Below are positions 52,201 through 60,949 of a stretch of 64,000 nucleotides of DNA, in pieces. A program made the position numbers and the translations under genes. The notes beneath the pieces are model-generated. The model was given only the letters and a program-made list of their open reading frames with translations, had not been told where the DNA came from and did not search any database. How positions within the stretch are numbered: the first letter of the stretch is position 1; each line of letters starts with the position of its first letter. The DNA comes from Desulfospira joergensenii DSM 10085 (GTDB taxonomy: Bacteria; Desulfobacterota; Desulfobacteria; Desulfobacterales; Desulfobacteraceae): positions 1,151,199 through 1,215,198 of the forward strand of contig NZ_ATUG01000003.1 of NCBI RefSeq assembly GCF_000420085.1, read 5' to 3'.

Positions 52201-55200
52201 GATGAAAAGCCGGTCCAGAGATCAGAGACCGGTCGTCGCTGAAGTCGTTAAAAACCCAGACCAAGGACAACCCATGACCCACTATCCCAAACAGATGAAT
52301 TCCCCGGCAGACACCCCTTCCCTGGAGGCCATGCGCCTAGTCCGCCAGGGCCTTGAAGCCATGCAGGAACTCCAGACCCAGACGGCCAGGGCCCATGAAA
52401 AATTCCTTGAAACCCAGGCCGCAGCCACCCAGACCCTGGCCAATATGATGGGCCAGACCCGGGGCCTTGCCCCTGCCGGCAACTGGAGAGAACCCATTGA
52501 ATCCGCCCGGCCGGCCCGGGATTATTCGAATCAGAATCAGACAAATACGGAATTTGAACCCGGGCCCCAAAAGGAAAACCGGTCCGGCTCAGCCCCTCTC
52601 CCCCGCGGTGAGTCAGGACCTACAGATAGCACACCGGAAACCGGTCAGACTGTTTCAGAAAAAACCCCGAATCAAAAACCCAATGCCGGGGATCCGATTT
52701 CTCCTTCCCGGGTAACCAACGAGGGTCTATCTGCGATTCAATCCATCCTCTTTGAGATCGTGAGCCGGCTCACCGGGTTCCCGGTTGAGATGCTGGAACC
52801 GGACATGAATATCGAATCCGATTTGGGCATAGATTCCATTAAAAAGGTGGAAATCATTTCCGAACTTGAAAAGCAATTACCGGACAACCCCGGCCTCACC
52901 ACCGAAAATATGGGAACGGTTCAGACCCTGGATGAAATCTGCCTGGCCCTATGTCCCACGAATTCTCGGCAGGGTACAAATCCCGTTCCCGTGGAAAAGC
53001 CTATTGATCATGAACCTCCGGCTCAAAAAGACTCGGCCCAGGCGCCTTCTTCAGGAAAAGCCTATACAATCCTGGTCGAAACCATCAGCGATTTGACCGG
53101 GTTCCCCGTTGAGATGCTGGAGCCGGACATGGACCTGGAATCGGATCTGGGTGTGGATTCCATCAAGCGGGTGGAGATCCTTTCCAGGCTTGAACAGGAA
53201 CTGGGCGACCATCCGGGCCTGTCCCCGGACGACATGGCCGGACTTAAAACCCTCAAAGACATTGCCCAGGCGCTTAGCCCGGATCCGGAACCGGACCGGG
53301 TCAAAAAAAAAACACCGCACAATGGAATTGAAGACAAGATAGATTCTTTTGAGGACCCCCCGGCGGACCTGATCAGACAGCAGGTCCGCCTCAAGGTATT
53401 TCCCACCAATCAGATCCGATTTTACAACGGAGCCCGGATTGAGCTTCCGGAAAACCGGAAAGTCTACATCACCCGGAACCCGGAAGATCAGGCCCAGGCT
53501 TCCCTGGCCCTTTGCTTCAAGGAAGAATTTACCAGGGCCGGCATTCAGGCGGAACTGATCCAAATCTCATTGAACGAGATTCCCCGGCTGAAAGATGCCG
53601 CAGGCCTGGTCATTCTCCAGGACACCTTTGACGGCCAGGATGTAGACCGGGCAGGCGACTATCTTAAAGCGGCCTTCTGCCTGATCCAGGAAAACGCCTC
53701 CTTTTTAATGGAATCCGCCGAAGAAAAAGGCGGTTTCCTGGCAAGCGCATCCTTTCTGGGCGGCGGATTCGGATTCAACTCCCGGCCCTTTTCCACCTGC
53801 CCGGTCTACGGAGGTCTGGCCGGACTGGTCAAAACCGCCAACATCGAGTGGAAGAATGTGCTCTGCCGGGCCCTGGACCTGCCGGATTCTCCGGACCCGT
53901 GCATGGCCAATGTGGAAGCTGCCGTCTCTTTAACCATGACCCAGGGTGAAGTTGAAATGGGGCTTGACGGTGACAATTGCAATATCCCGGTTCTTGAATC
54001 CCGTCCCCTGCCGGATGCGGCTGGGAAAAAACTCAACCTGGACAAGGATGAGGTGGTGGTCATCACCGGAGGTGCCCGCGGGGTTACGGCGGAATGCGCC
54101 ATCTGCCTGGCCAGGGAAAGCGCCTGCCGGATCATCCTTCTGGGACGCTCCCCTGAGCCCTTTGATGAACCGGCCTGGGCCAGGGAGTTAACCGATCCGG
54201 CCCCCTTGAAAAAGGAGATCCTGGCCCGGGAGTTCAAGGGGCAGAAACCCAGGCCCGCTGATCTGGAAAACCGGTATAAGGCCCTTTTATCCAACCGGGA
54301 AATCCAGAACACCCTGGACAGGATCAGAGCCCTGGGAGCCTATCCTGCTTATATCCGTGCCGACATCAGGAATCAGGAAAAGCTTGAAAATATATTTTCC
54401 TCTATCCGGGAAAAATTCGGACCCATATCCGCCGTGGTCCACGGGGCCGGTGTACTGGAAGACAAACGCATCATCGACAAACAACCGGACCAATTTGAGA
54501 GGGTGTTTGACACCAAAGCAGGGGGCATGAACGCCCTGCTGGCGGCCGTAAAAACAGATCCTTTAAAATATATTGTACTCTTCTCTTCCGTGGCGGCCCG
54601 GACCGGAAACCAGGGCCAGGCAGATTATGCTGCGGCCAATGAGGTGCTGAACAAGACGGCCCGGAAACTCTCCTTTGAAAAACCCGACTGCAAGGTGGTT
54701 TCCATTAACTGGGGACCCTGGGACGGGGGCATGGTCACCCCCTCCCTGAAAAAAGAATTCCAGCGAAAGGGGATTGATCTGATCCCCCTGAAGGCCGGAG
54801 CAGAACAGATGATCCGGGAAATGCGCAGCCCGGATCAAAACCAACCCGAAGTTGTTATCGGCGCAGGGCTACCCTCGGACGGAGAGCCGGATAAGAAACG
54901 GCAAAACCATAAATTGTCCCGGGTATTGACCCGTTCTTTTTCCCTGAAAGAGGTTCCTGTACTCAATTCCCATAAAATCGACCGGCAGCCTGTGGTACCC
55001 TTTGCCCTTATATTGGAATTGATGGCCCACGGAGCGGAAAAAAACAACCCCGGCCTGGTCTTTGCCGGCATGGACGACATGCGGCTTTTAAAGGGAATCC
55101 TGCCGGGATCAAAGACCATAAATCTTGGTGTAAACATGGGAAAGTGCAGACCCGGTGAATCCGGATTCTCCTGCTCATCCAGCCTGACCTCTGAAAACAC

Positions 55201-56941
55201 CGAGGGAGAACAGGCCCCCATGCATGCCGGTGCCATCTGCATATTGAAAAATTATCTGCCCAAACCGCCCATCTTGTCAAAGGCGGCCTTTATGGATCTG
55301 ATTCCCTTTTCCATGACCATTGACCAGGCCTATGAAAAGATCTTGTTCCACGGAAAAGACCTGCAGCCCATCACGGCCGTCATTGGGGTCTCTTCCAAGG
55401 GGATAGAGGTAAAGGCCCGGACAGCACCCGAACCCGGTCAATGGTATGCCCGGCCCCATTCAAAATCCTGGACCGTTGACCCCATGATTCTGGACGCCGC
55501 GTTCCAGGCGGCCATCCTCTGGACCTGGGAAACCCGGAAACAGGTCTGTCTGCCCAGTTTCCTCGCCAATCTGAGACTCTATTCATCCTATGAAAGCCTC
55601 CGGGGAAGTGAGGTCCGGATCCTCTTTACCGTCAATGAAGAAACCGACCACAGGATAAAAGGATATTTCACTTTTCTGGATGAAACCGATAGGGTGGTGG
55701 CAAGTATTACTGGATTTGAAGCGGTCGTGGATCCGTCCCTAAAGGACAAATTCAAGCCGGTTCCCCTGTTCTCCAGGAAATCCATCCTGGCCTTTGCTGA
55801 AGGCAATCCCTCCGAAGCCTTTGGTAAACCCTATCAGATCTTTGATGCGGACAGGGAAATTGCCAGACTGCCCCGGCCCCCTTATTTTTTCATGGACCGG
55901 GTCCTTACGGCGGACCACCCCCAATGGGAGATGAAGCCCGGAGGATGGATTGAAACCGAGTATGATATCCCTGAAAACGCCTGGTATTTTTCAGCCAACC
56001 GGACATCTGCCCTGCCCTTCTGCATCCTTCTTGAAATCGCTCTTCAACCCTGCGGATGGCTGGCTGCCTTTGCCGGGTCCGCCCTTCAAAGCGAAGAAAG
56101 ACTTCATTTCAGAAATCTTGGAGGAAAGGCAAAAATTCTCAAAACCGTATCAAAGGATTCCGGCACATTGACCGTCCGCTGCCGGATGACCGGTGTATCC
56201 AAAGCCGGGGGCATGATCATCCAGGATTTCGAAATGGAAGTCATGAACCGGGGAAACATCGTCTACCAGGGAACCACCAATTTCGGTTTTTTTACGGGCC
56301 AGGCCCTTTCCAACCAGATCGGGATCAAAAACAGTGAATTGACGGCCTTTACCCCGGATCAGGATGAGTATACTCCCATCCTCTTTAAAGCAGATGCCCC
56401 CCTTACCCCTGAAGATAAAAACAGGAGCACGGATAGTGGAATGCCGGCCAAGGCCCTGAGAATGATAGACGCCATTGAAATCCTGGACCTGAACTCCGGT
56501 ATTTACGATAAGGGCTATATCCGGGCTAGCAAAAAAGTAGATCCCGGGGAATGGTTTTTTGATGCCCACTTCTTTCAGGATCCGGTCTGCCCCGGCTCCC
56601 TGGGGATTGAATCCTTTATCCAGATAGTCCGCTGCTTTATTCTGGAAAAATTTGATATCGAGCCCGCCCAATACGAATCCCAATTGACCCTTGACCAGTC
56701 CCATGAATGGATCTACAGGGGGCAGATCATCCCCTCCAATAAAGATATCCAGATTCATGCCCATATCAGGGAGGCAGGCAGGGATAAAGACGGGTTCAGT
56801 GTAAAGGCCGACGGCGCCCTGACCGTTGACGGAATCTGTATTTATGAGATGAAAGACTTTTCCGTCTCCTTTGTCCCCAGAAAAAAGGGTCTGGGCAAAA
56901 ACCTGGAAGAATCTTCTCCGGGATTGGCATTGGGAAACTGA
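49238..56941 (+). CDS. Fused Pfa-type (PUFA/secondary-lipid) synthase, KS-AT-ACP-ACP-KR-DH-DH-DH
   Basis: A 2567-residue megasynthase for iterative fatty-acid/polyketide assembly. The KS domain (about 12-470) has Cys217 (DAACASS), His352 (EAHGTGT) and His391 (MIGHTKAAAG). The AT domain (about 585-900) has FPGQGSQ and Ser688 in GHSFGE. A Pro/Gln-rich linker leads to two ACPs with phosphopantetheine serines 1200 (DLGIDSIK) and 1308 (DLGVDSIK). The KR (about 1560-1850) has TGGARG and Tyr1797. A PS-DH follows (His1912, Asp2086). Two FabA-like hot dogs close it: the first has Asn2254 where the catalytic His is expected, the second keeps His2444 (DAHFFQDPVCPGS). It merges PfaA and the PfaC dehydratases, without chain-length factor or enoyl reductase. 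It needs a phosphopantetheinyl transferase not seen here. Confidence 0.92.
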   Translation: MNKKNMDSASIAQSSIAVIGMGCIFPGSHDLKEFWHLLFNGIDAIEDIPDETHWKIKDYFDQDPSTPDHVYCKRGGFIPKTAFNPMDYGIPPNNIQATDTSQLLGLEVAKMALEDAGYPVNHPFLTEKKVNVILGVTGTQELVIPLGARLGHPIWKKAMDRANISQEKKQAVLDQIQGSYAQWQENSFPGLLGNVVAGRIANRLNLSGTNAVSDAACASSLSAIHTAVMELEAGKCDMSITGGVDTLNDIFMHMCFAKTGVLSHTSDARPFSKDADGTVLGEGIGMLVLKRLEDAQRDNDRIYALIRGIGTSSDGRTSAVYAPEAKGQIRALEDAYTRAGIDPSTVSMVEAHGTGTRVGDKVEFTALKQCFDHKDPKARVALGSVKSMIGHTKAAAGAAGMIKSVLSLYNKVIPPTLKAEEPDPDLQINDSPFYLNNQSRPWVDGSGDEHPRRSGISAFGFGGSNFHAVLEEYDRTKAHVSWDGSIQIFAFSDKTRDGLRARLQDLQIRVANAGEDDRGVTQTLAWQAWESRRTFSSNHEFRLLLVQSRDHDIRQSIDQALAVLDGKEMPKAPVFFGTGKPEGKLGFLFPGQGSQYTGMGKDLFSMFPEAMDTLSLAQTCFARENQDAEKSLNKYLFPLPGHVQDKKEAEQELRSTDIAQPAIGALSLAMTRILSRFKVSPDMTCGHSFGELPALYSAGWIDLETCLTLAAVRGCLMARAGKEDNDPGSMLAVQSGLEEIEALIADNSLDLILANQNCQTQGVLSGTTEEIDRAYKICRRKKMRAIKLPVAAAFHSGLVEKAARPFEKFLDTIAVNPTAIPVLSNTTGKPYARDIKKIKQTLGRQLMHPVKFLDDVESMHASEVSAFLELGPKTVLTGLTRTILKGEPVSAVSLDGSAGKKSGLGDLAAVLAHIASQGHSIDLTPWEDKAKKPEPRKMKIMLSGANPRPEPPKPSSPFPEKNRNKISDNDETNPAGKDLQGGASDMVQMKSRSRDQRPVVAEVVKNPDQGQPMTHYPKQMNSPADTPSLEAMRLVRQGLEAMQELQTQTARAHEKFLETQAAATQTLANMMGQTRGLAPAGNWREPIESARPARDYSNQNQTNTEFEPGPQKENRSGSAPLPRGESGPTDSTPETGQTVSEKTPNQKPNAGDPISPSRVTNEGLSAIQSILFEIVSRLTGFPVEMLEPDMNIESDLGIDSIKKVEIISELEKQLPDNPGLTTENMGTVQTLDEICLALCPTNSRQGTNPVPVEKPIDHEPPAQKDSAQAPSSGKAYTILVETISDLTGFPVEMLEPDMDLESDLGVDSIKRVEILSRLEQELGDHPGLSPDDMAGLKTLKDIAQALSPDPEPDRVKKKTPHNGIEDKIDSFEDPPADLIRQQVRLKVFPTNQIRFYNGARIELPENRKVYITRNPEDQAQASLALCFKEEFTRAGIQAELIQISLNEIPRLKDAAGLVILQDTFDGQDVDRAGDYLKAAFCLIQENASFLMESAEEKGGFLASASFLGGGFGFNSRPFSTCPVYGGLAGLVKTANIEWKNVLCRALDLPDSPDPCMANVEAAVSLTMTQGEVEMGLDGDNCNIPVLESRPLPDAAGKKLNLDKDEVVVITGGARGVTAECAICLARESACRIILLGRSPEPFDEPAWARELTDPAPLKKEILAREFKGQKPRPADLENRYKALLSNREIQNTLDRIRALGAYPAYIRADIRNQEKLENIFSSIREKFGPISAVVHGAGVLEDKRIIDKQPDQFERVFDTKAGGMNALLAAVKTDPLKYIVLFSSVAARTGNQGQADYAAANEVLNKTARKLSFEKPDCKVVSINWGPWDGGMVTPSLKKEFQRKGIDLIPLKAGAEQMIREMRSPDQNQPEVVIGAGLPSDGEPDKKRQNHKLSRVLTRSFSLKEVPVLNSHKIDRQPVVPFALILELMAHGAEKNNPGLVFAGMDDMRLLKGILPGSKTINLGVNMGKCRPGESGFSCSSSLTSENTEGEQAPMHAGAICILKNYLPKPPILSKAAFMDLIPFSMTIDQAYEKILFHGKDLQPITAVIGVSSKGIEVKARTAPEPGQWYARPHSKSWTVDPMILDAAFQAAILWTWETRKQVCLPSFLANLRLYSSYESLRGSEVRILFTVNEETDHRIKGYFTFLDETDRVVASITGFEAVVDPSLKDKFKPVPLFSRKSILAFAEGNPSEAFGKPYQIFDADREIARLPRPPYFFMDRVLTADHPQWEMKPGGWIETEYDIPENAWYFSANRTSALPFCILLEIALQPCGWLAAFAGSALQSEERLHFRNLGGKAKILKTVSKDSGTLTVRCRMTGVSKAGGMIIQDFEMEVMNRGNIVYQGTTNFGFFTGQALSNQIGIKNSELTAFTPDQDEYTPILFKADAPLTPEDKNRSTDSGMPAKALRMIDAIEILDLNSGIYDKGYIRASKKVDPGEWFFDAHFFQDPVCPGSLGIESFIQIVRCFILEKFDIEPAQYESQLTLDQSHEWIYRGQIIPSNKDIQIHAHIREAGRDKDGFSVKADGALTVDGICIYEMKDFSVSFVPRKKGLGKNLEESSPGLALGN

Positions 56942-57503
56942 GCCGGATCAGCCGATAGAATCTGCCTGATTTCAAATCCTTTTCTTTAGGGAAACCTTTC
57001 ATCCTGTTTTGCATGGGGAGGCATTTGATCTTCTGCCTGCCCGGCATGTTCTTCTTCGATAGTGTCCTTCGATAGTGTCCAATGTATTGCCGGATGAAAA
57101 CAAAGGACAAGACACCCTGTCCTAGGGTAAGTCCTCCGGCAGAATCTGCCGAATAAAGTCCATCAAACCCTTCGGCACCATCCCGCGAATCCGAAGCCGA
57201 ATAGTTGTCTACAGCTGATCAGACCCTGATCCCGATTTCTGGAAAAAGGCAAAACCCAGACCCTATCAGGGACAATTTTGCCCATGGGGATGAATTATTG
57301 TGTTCTATGCATCTTGACATTTTATATTGTGTTCGATATTGTTTCACCTGCTTATGGCTGGATCCAGACCGCCTATGATTGCCCTTTATTAAGCAACCAT
57401 AAAGGCGGATGGGTCTCTTTCAGCGGGATTCTCAAAACATAGAGTTGAATGAGTCCGGTTTTTGTGATCAACATACCGAAGAAGGGTAAGATTTGTTGTT
57501 TTT
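56942..57503. other. Intergenic region between synthase and dpp operon
   Basis: No convincing gene in 560 bp. I see a direct repeat TTCGATAGTGTCC twice near 57055-57080, a perfect palindrome CGGCAGAATCTGCCG (57137-57151) and a good promoter for dppB (annotated separately). A leftward frame at 56796-57110 overlaps the synthase end and looks spurious. Confidence 0.5.
57314..57342 (+). promoter_or_regulatory. Strong sigma-70 promoter for the dpp-type operon
   Basis: TTGACA (57314-57319), 17 bases, then TATTGT (57337-57342). TTGTGTTCTAT (about 57298) and TTGTGTTCGAT (about 57327) form direct repeats overlapping the promoter and could bind a regulator, perhaps the MarR protein at 62899. The leader to dppB would be about 155 nt. 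Confidence 0.6.
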
Positions 57504-58466
57504 ATGAAAAATGTCCTTTCATTAATTATTAAACGGTGCAGTGCCAGCCTTGTAACCGTATGTGTCATATCCATCATCATCTTTATCGGGGTGGAGCTTT
57601 TACCGGGGGATGTGGCTGAGACCGTTTTAGGCCAATCCGCTACCCCTGAAACGGTAGAAGCATTCAGAAAAGAACTCAAGCTTGATCTGCCGGCCCATGT
57701 CCGGTATGTGGCATGGCTGAAGGAATTTGTTCATGGAGATTTCGGGACTTCCCTTGCCAATGGAAGACCGGTTTCCGAACTGATCTCCTGGCGCCTGGCC
57801 AACACCCTTTTCCTGGCGGTGAGCACATCTGTAATTGCCATCCCCCTGGCCATTCTTTTGGGTATGGCCGCGGCATTTTACCGAAACTCCCTGTTTGATA
57901 AAATGATCTCGATCATCACCCTCTCTTTTATCTCTTTTCCTGAATTCTTTGTGGCATATATTTTTATCAGCATCCTGTCTGTCCAGCTGAACCTCTTCCC
58001 CAGTCTTTCGGTCATTGATCCGAAAATGGGTCTGGCTGACCGGCTCTATACGATTCTTCTGCCCTCCCTGACCCTGACCTGCGTGGTCACCGCCCATATG
58101 ATGAGACAGACCCGGGCGGCCATCATAAACGTCCTGGCCAGTGCCTATATCGAAATGGCGGAGTTGAAAGGGATAACCCGGCTTAAAATTATCATTCACC
58201 ATGCATTTCCCAATTCATTGTCGCCTGTGATCAATGTCATCGCAGTCAATATTGCTTATCTGGTTGTGGGGGTGGTCATTGTGGAGGTGGTGTTTGTTTA
58301 TCCCGGACTGGGACAATTGCTGGTGGACTCGGTAGCCAAGAGGGATCTGCCCGTGGTCCAGGCCGCTGGATTGATCTTTTCACTTGTTTATATTTTTTTA
58401 AACCTTTTGGCCGACATCTTTTCAATGCTTTCCAATCCCAGATTGAGACAATCCAATATCCAGTGA
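57504..58466 (+). CDS. dppB: Oligopeptide-type ABC permease DppB/OppB
   Basis: A 320-residue inner-membrane permease with six helices. It opens with IIKRCSASLVTVCVISIIIFIGV, and ATPETVEAFRKELKLDLP is a typical DppB early loop. The EAA-like loop is EMAELKGITRLKIIIHHAFPNSLSPVI. First gene of a five-gene-product importer encoded by four genes. Substrates of this class include peptides, nickel and opines, so specificity is open. Confidence 0.9.
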   Translation: MKNVLSLIIKRCSASLVTVCVISIIIFIGVELLPGDVAETVLGQSATPETVEAFRKELKLDLPAHVRYVAWLKEFVHGDFGTSLANGRPVSELISWRLANTLFLAVSTSVIAIPLAILLGMAAAFYRNSLFDKMISIITLSFISFPEFFVAYIFISILSVQLNLFPSLSVIDPKMGLADRLYTILLPSLTLTCVVTAHMMRQTRAAIINVLASAYIEMAELKGITRLKIIIHHAFPNSLSPVINVIAVNIAYLVVGVVIVEVVFVYPGLGQLLVDSVAKRDLPVVQAAGLIFSLVYIFLNLLADIFSMLSNPRLRQSNIQ

Positions 58467-58476
58467 GGTTGATTCC

Positions 58477-59295
58477 GTGTTAAAATTATTTCAAAACGCC
58501 CCCCTGTCCGCAAAAATCGGTGCCGGGATCGTCCTTTTCAATATACTGATTGCTATTTTTGCCCCTTTGATCGCACCCTACGGAGAGACCAGTGTTGTGG
58601 GAGATGTGTGGGAGGTTTTTTCAGATAAGTTTTACCTGGGGACCGACCACATCGGGCGGGACCTGCTCACCCGGATGGTCTATGGTGCCCGGAATACCAT
58701 TGCCCTGGCGTTCATTACAACGATTCTATCCTTCTCATCCGGTTCCCTGCTCGGATTTGTGGCCGCAGTCAAAAAGGGATGGACAGACCAGGTGTTGAGC
58801 CGGATCATTGATGTCATCATGGCATTTCCTACACTGATCTTTGCCCTGATGGTTTTATCTGTTCTGGGATCTTCGATTCCGGTACTCATCCTAACCATTG
58901 CCCTTCTGGATTCCACACGTGTGTATCGATTGGCACGGGCGGTTGCCATGGATGTCGAAGTAATGGAGTTTGTGGAGGCAGCACGGCTGAGGGGGGAAGG
59001 CACCCGATGGATTATGATACAGGAAATTCTTCCCAATGCCCTGCCTCCGCTGGTGGCTGAATTCGGGCTCAGGTTCTGCTTTGTCTTTTTGTTTATCGCT
59101 TCTCTGAGCTTTTTAGGCCTGGGGATTCAACCCCCGCTGGCCGACTGGGGAGGAATGGTCCGGGAAAACGCCGGAGCCATTACCTTCGGTATATACACCC
59201 CACTGATTCCTGCGGCGGCTATCGCATTTTTAACCGTTGGCGTAAATTTGATCGTGGACTGGTTTCTCCATCTATCCAGCGGTCTTAAGGAGTGA
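58477..59295 (+). CDS. dppC: Oligopeptide-type ABC permease DppC/OppC
   Basis: A 272-residue permease: N-terminal helix, the motif LGTDHIGRDLLTRMVYGARNTIALAF and an EAA loop (FVEAARLRGEGTRWIMIQEILPNALPPLV). It ends near SFLGLGIQPPLADWGGMV. The start codon is GTG at 58477, ten bases after dppB. Forms the heterodimeric channel with DppB. Confidence 0.92.
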   Translation: MLKLFQNAPLSAKIGAGIVLFNILIAIFAPLIAPYGETSVVGDVWEVFSDKFYLGTDHIGRDLLTRMVYGARNTIALAFITTILSFSSGSLLGFVAAVKKGWTDQVLSRIIDVIMAFPTLIFALMVLSVLGSSIPVLILTIALLDSTRVYRLARAVAMDVEVMEFVEAARLRGEGTRWIMIQEILPNALPPLVAEFGLRFCFVFLFIASLSFLGLGIQPPLADWGGMVRENAGAITFGIYTPLIPAAAIAFLTVGVNLIVDWFLHLSSGLKE

Positions 59296-59304
59296 GGAAA
59301 AAAG

Positions 59305-60921
59305 ATGACAAACCTGCTTGAAATAAAAAATTTATACATTGAAGGTTTTTATGAAAACCAATGGCATTCCATTGTTAGAAACATCAGTTTAACCCTGAAG
59401 CGGGGTGAGGTCCTCGGTCTGATCGGGGAGTCCGGTGCAGGAAAATCCACCATCGGACTTGCGGCCATGGGATACACCCGGCCGGGATGCCGCCTGGCCT
59501 CCGGCTCAATCAACCTTCAAGGCCAAGAGCTGTTCAATGCCAGCAGCGAGACTTTGAGATCGATACGGGGGTCCAAAATCGCCTATGTGGCCCAGAGCGC
59601 AGCCGCTTCATTCAATCCCTCCCACCGGGTGATCCATCAATATGCAGAGGCCCCGGTGCACCATGGTCTTATGACTTATGGAGAGGCCCAAAAAGATGCC
59701 GTGGAGATCTATGACCGCCTCTTCCTTCCCAACCCGGAGAAAATCGGCTTTCGCTTTCCCCATGAGCTCTCCGGCGGACAGCTTCAACGGGCCATGGTGG
59801 CCATGTCCATGTCCTGTAAACCCGAAATTATCGTGTTTGACGAGCCGACGACTGCACTGGATGTGACCACTCAGATAGAAGTTTTGGCGGCGGTTAAGGA
59901 AATTACTGAAAAAATGAACAAGGCGGCCCTGTATATCACCCATGACCTTGCCGTGGTGGCCCAGGTGGCCCACCGCATCATGGTGCTTCGCAACGGCCGT
60001 CTGGTGGAAGAAGGGGAAACCCGGTCGCTTATCCAAAACCCAAAGGAAAAATATACCCGCCAGCTCTTGAATGTGCGGCAGCTCAGAGAGGGGAAAACCC
60101 ATTCCGGACAGACCGATGTGATCCTGAAAGTAAAGGATGTATCCGCCTCTTATACCGGTGATGAAAATGTGCTGGAGGACATCAACCTTGTGGTCAGAAC
60201 CGGAAAGACCGTTGCCCTGGTCGGGGAGTCCGGTAGCGGCAAAAGTACCCTGGCAAGGGTGATCACAGGCCTGCTCCCGGCGGCTGGAGGAGAAATTGAA
60301 TTTTCCGGAAAAAACCTGCCCACTGAATTGAATCAACGGGATAAAGATGATCTGAGAAAGATGCAGATGATCTACCAGATGCCGGACACTGCCCTGAATC
60401 CCAAACATACGGTCAGAAAAGTGATCGGCCGGCCCCTTAACTTTTATTTTGGCCTGAAAGGGAAAAAAGCAGAGGAACGGATCAGGGATCTGCTGAAAAA
60501 AATTGAACTTGATCCGGACACCTATATTGACCGCGTAACCACGGAACTGTCCGGCGGGGAAAAACAGAGGATCTGCATTGCCCGGGCCCTGGCAGCGGAA
60601 CCGGATCTGATCATCTGTGATGAAGTGACTTCGGCGCTGGATCAGTTGGTTGCCGAGGGCATACTGGATCTGCTCCAGGATCTCCAGAATAAAACAGATG
60701 TATCCTATCTGTTTATCACCCATGATCTTGCGACGGTAAAGGCCATAGCCGATAAGATTGTGATCATGCTGGAAGGCAGAATCATTGAACAGGGCGAAAA
60801 GGCAAAAGTCCTTTCTCCGCCCCACCACGAATATACAGACAAGCTTCTGGCATCAGTTCCAAAGATGGATCCGGACTGGCTGGACAATCTGCTTGAGGAA
60901 CGGTCCGAATCCTTTATCTAA
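59305..60921 (+). CDS. Fused oligopeptide-type ABC ATPase (DppD-DppF)
   Basis: 538 residues with two full ATPase modules. The first has Walker A GESGAGKST, signature LSGGQLQRAM and Walker B IIVFDEPTTALD. The second has GESGSGKST, LSGGEKQRICIARAL and LIICDEVTSALD. This fuses the two ATPases that are separate genes (D and F) in most such operons. In the second module DEV replaces the usual DEP; the catalytic Glu is kept. Start ten bases after dppC. Confidence 0.92.
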   Translation: MTNLLEIKNLYIEGFYENQWHSIVRNISLTLKRGEVLGLIGESGAGKSTIGLAAMGYTRPGCRLASGSINLQGQELFNASSETLRSIRGSKIAYVAQSAAASFNPSHRVIHQYAEAPVHHGLMTYGEAQKDAVEIYDRLFLPNPEKIGFRFPHELSGGQLQRAMVAMSMSCKPEIIVFDEPTTALDVTTQIEVLAAVKEITEKMNKAALYITHDLAVVAQVAHRIMVLRNGRLVEEGETRSLIQNPKEKYTRQLLNVRQLREGKTHSGQTDVILKVKDVSASYTGDENVLEDINLVVRTGKTVALVGESGSGKSTLARVITGLLPAAGGEIEFSGKNLPTELNQRDKDDLRKMQMIYQMPDTALNPKHTVRKVIGRPLNFYFGLKGKKAEERIRDLLKKIELDPDTYIDRVTTELSGGEKQRICIARALAAEPDLIICDEVTSALDQLVAEGILDLLQDLQNKTDVSYLFITHDLATVKAIADKIVIMLEGRIIEQGEKAKVLSPPHHEYTDKLLASVPKMDPDWLDNLLEERSESFI

Positions 60922-60949
60922 ACCTATAATTTCAACAAAGGAGAATATA

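Noticed and set aside
56796..57110. 104-codon leftward frame overlapping the synthase end
   Set aside because: Overlaps confirmed coding sequence, very basic composition, no ribosome site or recognisable family.
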